From Cyprinodon diabolis (Eukaryota > Chordata > Actinopteri > Cyprinodontiformes > Cyprinodontidae), in the NCBI GenBank assembly GCA_030533445.1, contig CM060068.1, positions 37,183,010 through 37,247,009 on the forward strand: 64,000 nucleotides of DNA, given 5' to 3'. Of the stretch, positions 49,001 through 59,092 are shown in pieces. A program made the translations under genes and the position numbers. How positions within the stretch are numbered: position 1 is the first letter of the stretch; each line of letters starts with the position of its first letter. Below the pieces are notes generated by a model that searched no databases, had not been told where the DNA came from, and saw only the letters and a list, made by a program, of their open reading frames with translations.

Positions 49001-51257
49001 AAAGCCACCAGTGATTATCTCGCCGCTTAATGGAACCATCTTTGAAGGCCCGCATGGTACGTGGTAATAATTACATCACAATGCAATGTTTCCTGGAAAT
49101 ATGCTCTGATTTTATATATTAGCAATGCTCCAATATAGATTTTCTTCTGTTTCACCATCTAGGTTCAAGCCTGGAGCTCTTCTGTCAGGTGCTCACTGAA
49201 TGTCCACTGGCAGACTCAACTGTGGTCACATGGCTGATAAACAGCCAATCAGTGGAGTCCTCATACCTTGAAAGACGGGTTCTGCAGGGAGGAAGAAGGT
49301 AACTATTGTCCATGAACCAAAGTGTAAAACAAGACCAAGGTTTGACCTAGATATGACTGGGGGCATTGTATTAAAATAAACTGCTAATATCTCTGTAACT
49401 TGCAAACTGTTTTGATAATTTCATAAAAAATATCAGAAATACCAGTACGCTTTTTAAAATGCTAATATAAACCCTTGTTTTTAACCATTAACATGGGGTT
49501 AAAATGTTAAAAATGTAAAATAAATGAGCAGTTACACTGGAAAAACTGCCCTATTGATAATAATAAACCCATTATAGCAAGCTGATACAATCGTGAATAA
49601 ACAGTGTAATAGCGCAATCTTTCCAATAAAGATGCGTTTGGCTCTTGGTTCAGAAGCATCCAAGTTCGACTCACTTGAGATCTGTCAGATGTTGTTTAAT
49701 GTGACCATGTAATCAGCAAACTTTCTTTCCTCTTGATCAAGACGCTTTATTTTCCAAAATCAAAACAAACTTAAGTTTTCTTACCGCAACATGACGTGAC
49801 AGGCAGATCTTATCGGCTCATTTCATTGCCTTTTTTCCACTCAAAGAAAAACAACAATATAATCAGAAGCGGTCAAAAACTGTATGGCTGCGCTGACTGA
49901 ATCTAAAAGCTCACCTGGCCCCAATAGCCAACTCCAATATAATCCAGGTGCTGCAGTCACCTGTCCATAATGAAGGGGCGGAGGCGAGAAACAACGTAAA
50001 ATATGAATGGCAGCAAAACACAACTAAACAAATTCATAATTTCATAATTAAGTCAGTCAACTTATACTTCAAACCAAAATATTTCATGTTCATATATATC
50101 ATACCAAAACCAGATAAAAATAGCAAACTAGAAATAAATCTTCAATCATAAATCAAGCATTTGGCTCCAACACAGTGAACTGACTCCGACTTTATTAACA
50201 CAACAGAACGAATAATGCATGCAGTTATAGTTAAAAAATTAAAGTAAAAAAAACAGGAGTATTAACCCATCACTAACATTTAAATCTTATCTAAATTCTT
50301 AGGTTGAAGATAAAACTAAATAAAAGTCAACCCTTTGCTTACTACTTAGACTTACCTTCTCTTGGTTGGTCAAATATTTTGACCCACTGTTACATAAAGA
50401 ATACCCAACTTCTGTGATAAAACCATAACCTTAGCATTACTTATAGCTTAATGATATTACAGATTCTGAAAGACAAAAAGACTTCATCATAATAAGGTTA
50501 AAGTTATGATTTCCAAAGGATAAGAAAAACTTGAAACCAAATATATCTTAAACAAGATTAAATTCCATTACAATAAATAAGTGTATTTCCCTGCAATGAC
50601 TTCATTTTAACCTGGAAATAAACATTGTTTTTGCAGCAGCATTTGGTTTAGAGATGCCTGCCTAAACTTATTAAGAGAAAAAAGTTAAACTATAAAGGCT
50701 AAATACAGTTTAATACCAACTATTTACTATGCTTGCTTGGCTGCCTTCTTCCTGCTGTTTTCAGGGTAACTCGGGTGTCTGAAATGTGTCAGATCGAACA
50801 GAGGCTTATTATCGCTGTCATAACTGAGGAAGATGAGCAGACTGAGATGAAGTGCGTCACTCAGAACACAAGCGGGAGACAGGAAGTTGTTGCAATACTT
50901 CACATGGAAGGTGAGCACCTCATAAATTCTCCAAACAAGAGCTCTAACCTTTGTCTGAGGATGTATTAATAAGCTAAATTGCATGTTTTGTGTCCAAATG
51001 TATCACAAAATATGAAAAAAAGGTTGATGCCACATTGAAACAAATTAAAATCATTTTTTATTACCATAGCAGAATATAAAATGATTTATTTATTTTTTTT
51101 TACAGATACTACCTTTACATGGCTGGTAGTGGCTGTAGTGACAGTGATCTGCTTCCTGATGATGGTCTCAGCTTTCCTTTACATCCTCTTCAAGCCAAAG
51201 ACTAAAAAGAAAATGGATTACATTCTCGCCCGCCAGAGCAGCACCTTTTCTGTCTAA
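42970..51257 (+). CDS. il1r2: il1r2, interleukin-1 receptor type 2 (decoy receptor), complete
   Basis: Exons 42970-43054, 43414-43672, 46418-46592, 46675-46828, 48798-48890, 48997-49056, 49163-49298, 50765-50910 and 51106-51257 join in frame to 1260 nt (419 residues plus stop), all GT/AG. Signal peptide about 1-20; Ig1 about 29-122 (Cys31, Cys112, Cys120); Ig2 about 145-224 (Cys156, Trp171, Cys202); Ser/Thr/Pro spacer 226-255; Ig3 about 258-369, opening PPVIISPL as in other IL1R2 proteins; transmembrane about 374-398; tail 399-419, basic at first, with no TIR domain. Glycosylation sequons include N116, N163 and N267. IL1R2 binds IL-1 at the cell surface, or when shed, without signalling (family knowledge). 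The start has a GCCACCATG context. The neighbouring map4k4 supports orthology. The mammalian protein is about 398 residues. Confidence 0.93.
43414..43672 (+). CDS. il1r2: il1r2 exon 2: first Ig-like domain
   Basis: Acceptor ctgcag, donor gtacac at 43673. It encodes residues 29-115: Cys31 in DGCYQ, then the Ig signature ELWFLPAQPSDSGKYTCTY with Cys112. The final Arg codon is split across the intron. Confidence 0.92.
44019..44192 (+). repeat. Intronic repeat, copy 1 of 2
   Basis: Aligns with 50440-50613 in the same orientation, from CTTATAG.TTAAT.ATTACAGAT through ATTCCATTACAATAAAT to TTTCCCTGCAATGACTTCAT. No termini or coding content, so the family is unknown. Confidence 0.7.
44491..45267 (-). 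mobile_element. TA-flanked MITE, copy 5, interrupted by a TTAA element
   Basis: Family sequence in reverse orientation from CACTGGAATAA (44491) to TTTTTCCGTG (45267). It is broken at CACTTATTTTAA by a 505-bp insertion and resumes with TTAAGAAAAAATTAC. Uninterrupted copies elsewhere show the joined sequence. Confidence 0.85.
44722..45226. mobile_element. 505-bp TTAA-flanked MITE nested in a TA-MITE
   Basis: Termini AGCTACAGTGTGTAA and TTACACACTGTAGCT are perfect 15-bp inverted repeats. TTAA lies on both sides (44718-44721 and 45227-45230) but occurs once in the uninterrupted host copies, proving a TTAA target duplication. No transposase; piggyBac/Kolobok-type mobilisation is inferred. Confidence 0.9.
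45669..45933 (+). mobile_element. TA-flanked MITE, copy 6
   Basis: CACTGGAATAAATCTAAATC to TTTTTCCAGTG, + orientation, with a deletion of about 25 bp in the middle relative to the 294-bp copy. Only 16 bp separate it from copy 7, which is inverted. Confidence 0.8.
45950..46213 (-). mobile_element. TA-flanked MITE, copy 7
   Basis: CACTAGAAAACGG to TTTTTTCCTGTG, bordered by TA (45948-45949 and 46214-46215), in opposite orientation to copy 6. Together they form a long imperfect inverted repeat. Confidence 0.8.
46418..46592 (+). CDS. il1r2: il1r2 exon 3: end of Ig1 and first half of Ig2
   Basis: Acceptor gtgcag, donor gtgagg at 46593. Residues 115-173: NETYCVTG (sequon N116, Cys120), then GEKVEFNCPSLESFNQTDRP (Cys156, sequon N163) and IQWYK. 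Ends on a codon boundary. Confidence 0.93.
46675..46828 (+). CDS. il1r2: il1r2 exon 4: second half of Ig2
   Basis: Acceptor ttacag, donor gttggt at 46829. Residues 174-224, with the Ig signature RSHAGVYTCQLT (Cys202), ending LLHVK. It splits Ig2 in the middle with exon 3, the usual IL-1 receptor family arrangement. Confidence 0.93.
46829..48797 (+). other. il1r2 intron 4
   Basis: A 2.0-kb intron holding a LINE tail in + orientation (about 47990-48505). No other feature recognised. Confidence 0.7.
47990..48505 (+). mobile_element. LINE 3' tail, teleost-type
   Basis: Contains GGCAGATGGCCGCTCACACT, then GGAGGTTTCTTCCTGTTAAA, a CTCTCCACTGTCGCTAC block and the end GTGAATTGGCGTTATAGAAA. It matches the reverse-oriented copy at 2310-2640. 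The AGTGTCTTGAGATGACATGT end block near 48003 suggests two overlapping copies. Confidence 0.65.
48798..48890 (+). CDS. il1r2: il1r2 exon 5: Ser/Thr/Pro-rich spacer
   Basis: Acceptor gccag, donor gtgagt at 48891; exactly 93 nt, phase 1 at both ends. Residues 225-255 (PAITTSLPDVSTPSEPAQPS, then SSAPSTTS) form a mucin-like stretch between Ig2 and Ig3 with many potential O-glycosylation sites. It could be skipped without changing the frame. I know no counterpart in mammalian IL1R2. Confidence 0.85.
48997..49056 (+). CDS. il1r2: il1r2 exon 6: start of Ig3
   Basis: Acceptor ctgcag, donor gtacgt at 49057; 60 nt, phase 1 at both ends. It encodes VIKPPVIISPLNGTIFEGPH with sequon N267. PVIISPL is the conserved opening of Ig3 in IL1R2. 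Confidence 0.9.
49163..49298 (+). CDS. il1r2: il1r2 exon 7: Ig3, first half
   Basis: Acceptor tctag, donor gtaact at 49299. Residues 276-320: SLELFCQVLTECPL (Cys283, Cys288), VVTWLIN with the core Trp, and VESSYLERRV. Confidence 0.92.
49299..50764 (+). other. il1r2 intron 7
   Basis: A 1.5-kb intron containing the second copy of the intronic repeat (50440-50613). A lone CACTGGAAAAACTG at 49535 resembles a TA-MITE end, but the rest of the family does not follow. Confidence 0.65.
50440..50613 (+). repeat. Intronic repeat, copy 2 of 2
   Basis: Same orientation and extent as 44019-44192. The two copies bracket exons 3-7 of il1r2. Confidence 0.7.
50765..50910 (+). CDS. il1r2: il1r2 exon 8: Ig3, second half
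   Basis: Acceptor ttcag, donor gtgagc at 50911. It encodes VTRVSEMCQIEQRLIIAVIT, then DEQTEMKCVTQNTSG and a VVAILHME strand. The MKC cysteine pairs across Ig3, and NTS is a sequon. Confidence 0.92.
51106..51257 (+). CDS. il1r2: il1r2 exon 9: transmembrane segment and short tail
   Basis: Acceptor ttacag. About 25 hydrophobic residues (WLVVAVVTVICFLMMVSAFL and onward), then a KPKTKKK stop-transfer segment and the tail MDYILARQSSTFSV, ending TAA 51255-51257. The missing TIR domain marks this as the decoy receptor and not il1r1. Confidence 0.93.
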
Positions 51258-51903
51258 CTCTTGTGTCCAACACTCCCTCCAACAAACAAAAACTACTCCT
51301 ATACATAATCTTTGGTAAACTGCCTACATATGACCTCCAGTATAGTGCATATAGAGTTTTATATATATAGACTTGGCATTTTAAATCTTTTTTTTTCCAT
51401 GAATCATCTATCTACAAGAGAAGGAAGATGTTACATGATAAAATGTTTTAAGAACCACTAATTAATGTTTATTTATGCGGTTGTTGCTTGTTGTGGTTTT
51501 GCACTAATGTCATTTAAAGTAGAAGAACTCCCTTTATATTAGCTTTTTTTGCTAAATAAAATGTAGTAACTACCTCAGTGATAGCGTTACCAAATGTTAC
51601 ACATATCTATCTTTCCTACTGATTTACGAATGAGTTAAATATCATTATAAATTTGGATTGGGCTTTTTTTAATGCAGCAAAGGATCTCAGGGAAACATTT
51701 TAGCGTTATAGAAAACATAATCTGCTGCTGGATTTTAATTTTAAACATTTGAAGATAAGCCATAATGAGACTTAGTGTAATTTTATCTATAGTAACATTC
51801 CTGCTGTTGTATCCTAGATAGAAAACAACCTGTTACAGTTGTTTTCTACCCATTGTTGTTTTTTTTTTTTTTGTTTTTTTTTTGCTTTGTGCTGACAATT
51901 AAA
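51258..51903 (+). other. il1r2: il1r2 3' UTR
   Basis: Runs from the stop codon to candidate polyadenylation signals AATAAA at 51555-51560 and ATTAAA at 51898-51903. Which one is used is not determinable here. Confidence 0.55.
51555..51560 (+). promoter_or_regulatory. il1r2: Polyadenylation signal AATAAA, il1r2
   Basis: First canonical hexamer, 300 bp after the stop codon, in GCTAAATAAAATG context. Confidence 0.5.
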
Positions 51904-53386
51904 GCTTTTTTTTAAAAAAATGATTTAAATCATTCCTGTGTGAATAGTTTGGTTTAGTTTTTGGTAAATATTTACATTTTGATCATGATTTTGCATACCT
52001 CTAAAAATTTCAGAATTATTTTAATGGAAAAAATGCTAATCTTTGTTAGTTGTTGATTCCCTGGTTTTAAATCCCATTTAGAAAACACCCAAAATGAGCA
52101 GTATCAAATGATTTTATTATTCTTTTGAGACCTTTTATGGCAACACTTTTACGTCTGATTCTCTCAGCAGCATCTCTACCTCTGCTGCTACCTCTTGTTG
52201 TGCTTCACCCAACGGCTGTTCGGTCTCTGCTGCTGTCGCCTCCTGCTTTGCCCTACATAGAGGCAAAGCTTAGAAATAGTGCTGCAACTTTACAATAAGG
52301 CTCTCCTTATAGGCTAATCATCATAAAACAGAGACAGATGGATGCAGTATTTAAGGTGAGACAGTAAGTAGGAATGATCAAAATGTTTATTAATATAAAA
52401 ATATAAACTGAAAGTAAAGTGGAGCTGCTAGGATCTGCAACTCTCGGACGCTGTAGGAGGGGAGCGGGGCACCGCCCAATCTCAGACACTCTAGTGGGAG
52501 AAACACAGGTAAGTGACCACGATCATCTGACAGAAGATGATGATCTCAGTGAGTCACTTACCTGGTTTCATAGTTTAGTCCATCTCCCTGGAAAGGGGTG
52601 CAATCCAGCCGCTGGACTGAAGGCAGACGCAGCATGCGTCCCTAAGAGTGTCCCCGGTGCAACAGTCCCAGAGGACTTGCAGGAAGCCGATCCTGGACAG
52701 GGATTAAGAACGATCAGGAACAGGCAGGATCCAGGCCTCCTGGCATCCTAGAGCTCCCAGGCAGGGTCAGAGTCCAGAAGCGTGGCCAGGAGGACACGCA
52801 CAGGATCAGACAGGGTCAGGTGCAGACGGGCAGGCAATTATTTGCACAAACCAGCCAGAAAATCACTGAAAATTAAGTGTGCAAAGTGTTCAAAAATTGA
52901 TAAAGCCAAACAAAGAGGTCAACAAAACAGACTTCAATTCAGGTACTAACATTTAGAGCTCAAGCCCAAACTGACCTATTAAACAAGACTTTGGAAACTT
53001 GAACAGTGGCTGATCAGACCTCTGTTGCCACAAAAGGGGGATAACTGACTGACAAACTAACAAACACATAAACTTAATTAAACAGAAATACTTGCCAGAC
53101 ACAAAGTACTTTTTAAATGTGACAAATTAACAAAACTAACCAAAAGAAAGTACTTCTAAACAATTGATAAACAAATTTCCCTTCCCTTCTCAATTAAAAA
53201 GAAACGAATCAATTGCATTTTAAGAAAAACACAACAAACTGACAAAGTTAACTAAATGTGTGCACTGCAAATAGCTAAATAAAAGTCAGGCTAATGAATA
53301 TATATGAAATGTGCAATTAATTTTGAGAATGAAAAAAGAAGTCACCAAACAGCTTTAGAGTGTGACAGCAGGCTGTCACAGAAGTC
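51904..53386. other. Intergenic, no gene; possible retroelement non-coding DNA
   Basis: No host coding exon. 52440-52850 is GC-richer than its surroundings, and its - strand text resembles the non-coding end of a Gypsy element. It lies on the 3' side of the - strand RNase H fossil at 53387. An inverted repeat sits at 52511-52563. Confidence 0.4.
52511..52563. repeat. Inverted repeat (imperfect hairpin)
   Basis: Outer arms AGGTAAGTGAC and GTCACTTACCT are exact complements. Inner GATCATCT and AGATGATGATC also pair, giving a stem-loop of about 53 bp. Confidence 0.75.
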
Positions 53387-53611
53387 TCACTGGGAGAGGT
53401 AATCTGCGCTCACATTCAGCTTGCCAGGGATATGCTGCACCATGAAGCAGAATGGCGAGATACCATCGAGTAATGAGACACATTTGTGTTCTTTATTTGC
53501 TGCAGCCACTGGAGAGTTCTTTATTTGCTGCAGCCACTGGAGAGCTTTGTGGTCTGTCCGGAGAATGAATGTCCTTCCAAGCAGGTAATAGTTCAGAGAG
53601 TCCAGTGCCAA
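53387..53611 (-). pseudogene. Gypsy RNase H fossil with 28-bp tandem duplication
   Basis: The - strand frame reads ALDSLNYYLLGRTFILRTDH, then KALQWLQQIK, and later VQHIPGKLNVSADYLSQ. These are RNase H and connection motifs of a Ty3/Gypsy element. The middle is disrupted by a tandem 28-bp repeat (53489-53544), whose length is not a multiple of three. It is a different lineage from the element at 20 kb. Confidence 0.8.
53489..53544. repeat. Two tandem 28-bp units
   Basis: TTCTTTATTTGCTGCAGCCA plus CTGGAGAG, repeated exactly twice without a gap. Confidence 0.95.
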
Positions 53612-55185
53612 CTTTATTCCCTTCCCTTAAATAAAAAAGAAATAAAAAGCTCCCCAACCATGAAACTTTGTTTAGGTTCCAAGAAATGCAGAAATTAAAA
53701 AATCAAATATAATCCTTCACAATAATAAAACATTCCATGATGCTATGTTAATTTGCTCTCTCTCTTTGCAATTTTTTTTCCAATTTTATGTGATTTGTAA
53801 TTTTTACCACAAGAGGTCTCACTCTGCTTTAACACAAACCAGAGGAATTTAAGTCAGAGGACAGAGTCAGTGCAAACTGGGTTCAGAACAACTGGAACAG
53901 TTTGTCTGACAGAACAAGGTGGAAAACAGATCCAATTGTTCATTTCAGTACAGTCACATGACTGCAACTGTGGTGTTTGGAAAAAAAAGTCAGATATCTG
54001 CTGCCTAAGAGCTGAGTATGTTGTAAAGCATGAACAGCATAAAAAGGCAGGCTGCTCCCCTCCCAGCTCTTACTCAACATGTTAGTACATCTGCTGGCTT
54101 TCAAAAGATTCCTGAAAAGGATATTGCAACATATGCTTCAGTCTCAACAGAAGAGGAAGTAAGAACTGGGAAGAGCACGGGTAAACTTAGTTATTTTTTT
54201 TTCCCACCAAAAGATGTTTTTAGTGGCTTTTTATGGAACCTAAGGAGGCGAGTACCTTTACAGAGGAACTAACATAATATCACGCTGGTGAGTTCTTAGC
54301 TTTAACCAACACAGAATAAAAACAAGCATGAACTGTGGAAGATTTTGACTGGATAGAAGCTCTAACAGCAGCAGTACCATGTGGGATGTCCTTATAAGGT
54401 TAGCATCTGTTTGCTGCTCAGTGCTGACTACTGTTAGATCTAAATCTAAATCTACAGTTTGGTCAGAAAACACCAAACCTGCTCCACTATATTTTACTTT
54501 TATTTTCTTCAAGCCAAACAAAGTTCAACTCAAAAGTGCGGATAATAAACTAAGAAGAAGGATTAAAATATTTTCAAAAGAAGCTCAGTAAGAAAGGTCT
54601 CCAACTCCAGCACCAGGCCATGTGGTTTGAGAAATGTACCTTTAATCTCTTTAAAATGAAGCTTATAGACATTTGTAAACTTCTTATACCAATTAATGAG
54701 TTCCAGCTTTTTTCATGTCATAACCACAAATATTTGTGTTTTACCAGAACAAACTAATGCAAAGCAAGATATAACAAATTTTAAACCTGAGGGGGAAAGA
54801 TAAGGTTTTTAAAGCTCTAATAAAAAAACCTACGAATGTGAAGTGTATTGGCATTTACCCCATTCATTTTGATACCCCTAAATGAAATATATCACTTAAT
54901 AAGTGTAAAAAGACAACAGCTTTTATTTTAAACTTGCAATACATCTGTTTTGTGAATCTCGGGGATGTGTTAGAGCAAACAGAATCATGAAGACAAGGTA
55001 AAGTAGGATTCGCTTATGGAATTATACCAAACTTTGAAAATCTTCTCCTATCCATGATATGAAAAAGAAAGGTACAAATGCAAATCTACTATGACATGAG
55101 AGTCCACCCAAATGGACAGGCTGAACAAGGAGAACAGCCTAGAGATGCCAGGTGACTTTGGAGGATCTGCAGAAATCCTCAAGTC
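53612..55185. other. Intergenic, no gene
   Basis: No exon or transposon that I can support. Short frames around 53870-54590 have no recognisable content. Confidence 0.45.
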
Positions 55186-55829
<644 letters not shown>

Positions 55830-57344
55830 CACACTACTTATTTTAATTTGGTTATTATGTTCAGTGTTTTTTGACAAGCTACAGATGTAGCTGTTCAGTC
55901 TTAAATCAGAGTTTTTCACTCTCTAAAGTTTATTTTTCTGCATATTATTCTGGCTTCATATTTCAACATTTTCACCACCTTGTTTGTTTTGATGTTGGGC
56001 TCTACCAGTCAAAGTTTAGAGACACTTTTGTTGTTGAAGGGCTCTTTTTATTTATAACTTTCTATATTGTGGATACATATGGGAGCACCCGAGCTATAAC
56101 AGCATAAGGATTATTTTATTGAACTGAAAAAGGAATGTAAAAAAGGAACCGTTTTCATTATCACTTACATCCCTAAAAATGCCACCTTTTGTTTTGCTTT
56201 GAAAATATGTGTTATTCTCTTGATGAGATTCAGGTGGTAGTCACCTGAAAAGGTGACTAATATTACACATACTGGTGTACGCAAAAGTGTGAGAGGAAAC
56301 TGAGCCAGCAGGACTCAAATGACAACTCAACTCAGACAGTTTCAGCAGAAAAAAAACGAAACAAAACAAAACGCCTGTTCAGTCCAAAGGTTGGTACATG
56401 GAGAATCAATCAGGAGTGTAGAGGTAACCAAAAACACCGGGCTGAGGTGGATTCAAAGTACAAAAACGGTCCATAAATTACTAGATATGAGAAAGCTTGG
56501 GGGAATAAAAAAACCTGTCTGGAACAAAGATGATCCGGATGAAAGTGAGGGAAAGACTGCTTAAAAACGCGGAGATGATCGAGGGCAGGTGTTTTCAGTC
56601 AGGCTGGCTGGAGAAGTGCAGGCAGCGGAGTTGGGGGAAAACAGAGCTTCCACCTCACAACAAGATGCTGAATAGTGAATCATGGTGGTGCCGCCATGAT
56701 GACACTGCAGTGTCTTTCTTAAAAAAGGGGGGAAAAAACTTGACAGAGTTAATAGAAAAATAGAATGAGTTAAACAATGGGTAATTGTGGAAAAAAATGA
56801 AAGAGGCTCGGAAATATTGTGAAACATTCTTGGAACAGCTTATTTTACTCTGTATTATGTCTACGGTATGTATTGTTCCGTGAATGTCTAGCATCCTTTC
56901 CAGGGTCTACCCTCCGTTTGCCCTTAGAATGCTGGAGAATGAAACCAGCCTCCCATGACCCTGACAGAGAAGACTTAGACTTAAGACTTAGACAGATTTA
57001 TTTGTCATTTTGTATACACGAGTGAATACAATTTCAATTTCATTCTTTTTTTGGTAGAAGATGGGTGGATGGTTCATATCTGCAACGATAATAGAGTTTA
57101 TCATTTCTTTAGAATGTTTTTTTCAGCAAAAATAGTTTCTGCTATAACATAGCATAAGACAGTAATGACCTGAATTTGAAGACAGAAAAAACACATTGAA
57201 TGCGTCTTTATCTGTTCTTTTTTTGTTGAATGTGATATAATTCTATTCAGTTTAACTCAAATCTAAATTATCTTTTTAATTCAAAAAGGACATTAAATGT
57301 TGTCATACCAACTGGTTTGCTACAGTATTACAGAGAGTATTACA
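55830..57344. other. Intergenic, no gene
   Basis: No coding sequence recognised. Confidence 0.45.
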
Positions 57345-57590
57345 GAGAGCTCTCCGTGCAAAGCATTCTGGGATATATGTGCCTCTTTTGATGCCTTTCT
57401 TTTCTTCTCATACACTTTTTCGAAACTTTTGCTCTTACTACCCTCTTCCATTTTTAAAGAACCGTGGTGAGAAAGGCTCCAACGACTGAAAATGCATCTC
57501 ACCACAGAAAAAAGATAGCTAAATAGCTAGCAAAAAAAGATAGCTAACAGGACGAGCACGTAGAACGGCCTTACGTAAAATACTAATCAC
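57345..57590 (-). repeat. Unclassified dispersed repeat, second copy
   Basis: Homologous to 7050-7310. The - strand frame from 57451 carries a peptide with the same KKRKAS and ISQNA segments. Similarity covers both the peptide and the DNA upstream of its ATG (caccgtggttcttt or close). Confidence 0.5.
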
Positions 57591-57685
57591 ATTGTTACCT
57601 TATGTCCTTAATTTTTTGAACACAGCTCATAGTGACTTACTTTCAAATTAAAACAATGGGACTTGCACTTGACTGATGCTTGATA

Positions 57686-57926
57686 CACTGGAAAAACTAT
57701 CTAGAAATAAGTAAAAATTTCTTAAATTAAGTGTATTTCCCCTTGATTAAAATAAGATATTTAAATAAAATGCACTTGAAATAAGACAACGTAATTGTGT
57801 TTTCTTATTTTAAATGTAAATCGTCTTGTTCCATTGGCAAACTCTCCCTTTTACCTTCTCAATTCAAAAACAAATGCACTTATTTTAAGAAAAAATTATT
57901 TATTGAGAATTTAGTTTTTTCCAGTG
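57686..57926 (-). mobile_element. TA-flanked MITE, copy 8
   Basis: CACTGGAAAAACTATCTAG to TTTTTTCCAGTG, bordered by TA on both sides (57684-57685 and 57927-57928). 241 bp, missing about 45 bp of the middle found in full copies. Confidence 0.85.
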
Positions 57927-58555
57927 TAGTCTTAACCTGTGACTTAACTGGAGATTTGATATGAGACTTACTGTACTTGTGATTTAGTAGTAATGATTTG
58001 CTCCCACCTCTGGTGAATCATCAACTAGTGCTGTATTGGAAATGGCCGTGATTTGCTGACTCATAAACTATATGAATCAGGTTATGACTGTTTGACATGA
58101 TGAACTGAGATTAGACTGGTGACATCTGTCATATAGCACCTGGCAATGGCGAAACGACACAACAACATCATCTAGGTGGGCCCCATATGAAGTACAACAT
58201 GTGATAAAGGTTCAGGATACAGCAACAGTTTTTTAATCTGAAAAACTCACACAAAGAGAAAAGACAATTAGTAGAAATTTATTGATACAATTACTTTGTC
58301 TTTGGCGCTCAGACCTCGGCAGGAAAGATAGCACTTAATTTTGATAGATATGCACGAACAGGAGCAAAGAATAGGGCTGTTTCCCCCCAGGCCTGAAACT
58401 AGTGGTGGAGTGGAGATAGATGAAGTTCGTCGGTCTGTAGACTGCTGGTTAGAAGTTATGCTAAGAATTATGGAGAGATCCTGTGGACTGCATGAGCTGA
58501 TCCTAGAGCCTTACTCAGGAAGATGGAAATCCAGTTTGGATAACACAGGTTGAGA

Positions 58556-58690
58556 GAACCTGTCCATGATGAGCAAGCATGATGCGACAGTGGAGAGGAA
58601 AAACTCCCCGTTGGGAAGAAACCTCTGGCAGAACCAGGCTCAACATGGCGGTCTTCTGCCAGACCGGTTAAGATGAGACAGGGAACGCAG
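58556..58690 (-). mobile_element. LINE 3' tail fragment
   Basis: TGCGACAGTGGAGAGGAAAA, then GGAAGAAACCTCTGGCAGAA and CCAGGCTCAACATGGCGGTC: the same antisense 3' UTR block as at 2480-2560, in a diverged subfamily. Confidence 0.6.
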
Positions 58691-58882
58691 TAAGGGTCTG
58701 GGAGGAATGACACTAATGAAGCTTTAGCTACGAAGCTGGAGGAGGGGCTGGAGGTGGGTTGAAAAGGTGTCCACCTCTCCCTCTTCTGTTCTTTGAAGGA
58801 ACGTGATTATTTTGGGAAGTTTTTTCTGTTCTTCCAGCAGCTCTTCTTTCCTTTTTCTCTTCTGGGATCTGCTTAAGTACCT

Positions 58883-59092
58883 CTAAACCAAGGAAAAAAG
58901 ATGAGTCTTAAGAAGGGACTTAAAAACAGCAAGAGAAGAGGCCTGTCTTATGCTCAGAGGCAGATCATTCCACAGCTTAGGAGCTGCCACAGAAAAAGCA
59001 CGGTCCCCGCTGAGCTTGCATTTTGTCTTTGGGACTCTCAGAAGCAACTGATCAGCTGACCTGAGGGAACGGGAGGGTGTGAAATCTGCCAT
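58883..59092 (-). pseudogene. LINE (L2/Rex type) ORF2 C-terminal tail
   Basis: The - strand frame reads SRSLRSADQLLLRVPKTK, then GDRAFSVAAPKLWNDLPLSI and a FKSLLKTHLF end. This is the conserved C-terminal module of fish LINE reverse-transcriptase proteins. It is followed on the - strand by the 3' tail at 58690-58556, so both belong to one insertion. The 5' part is missing. Confidence 0.8.

Noticed and set aside
49535..49580. CACTGGAAAAACTG resembling the start of another TA-MITE
   Set aside because: The family's internal blocks do not follow, so it may be chance or only a few bases of an end.
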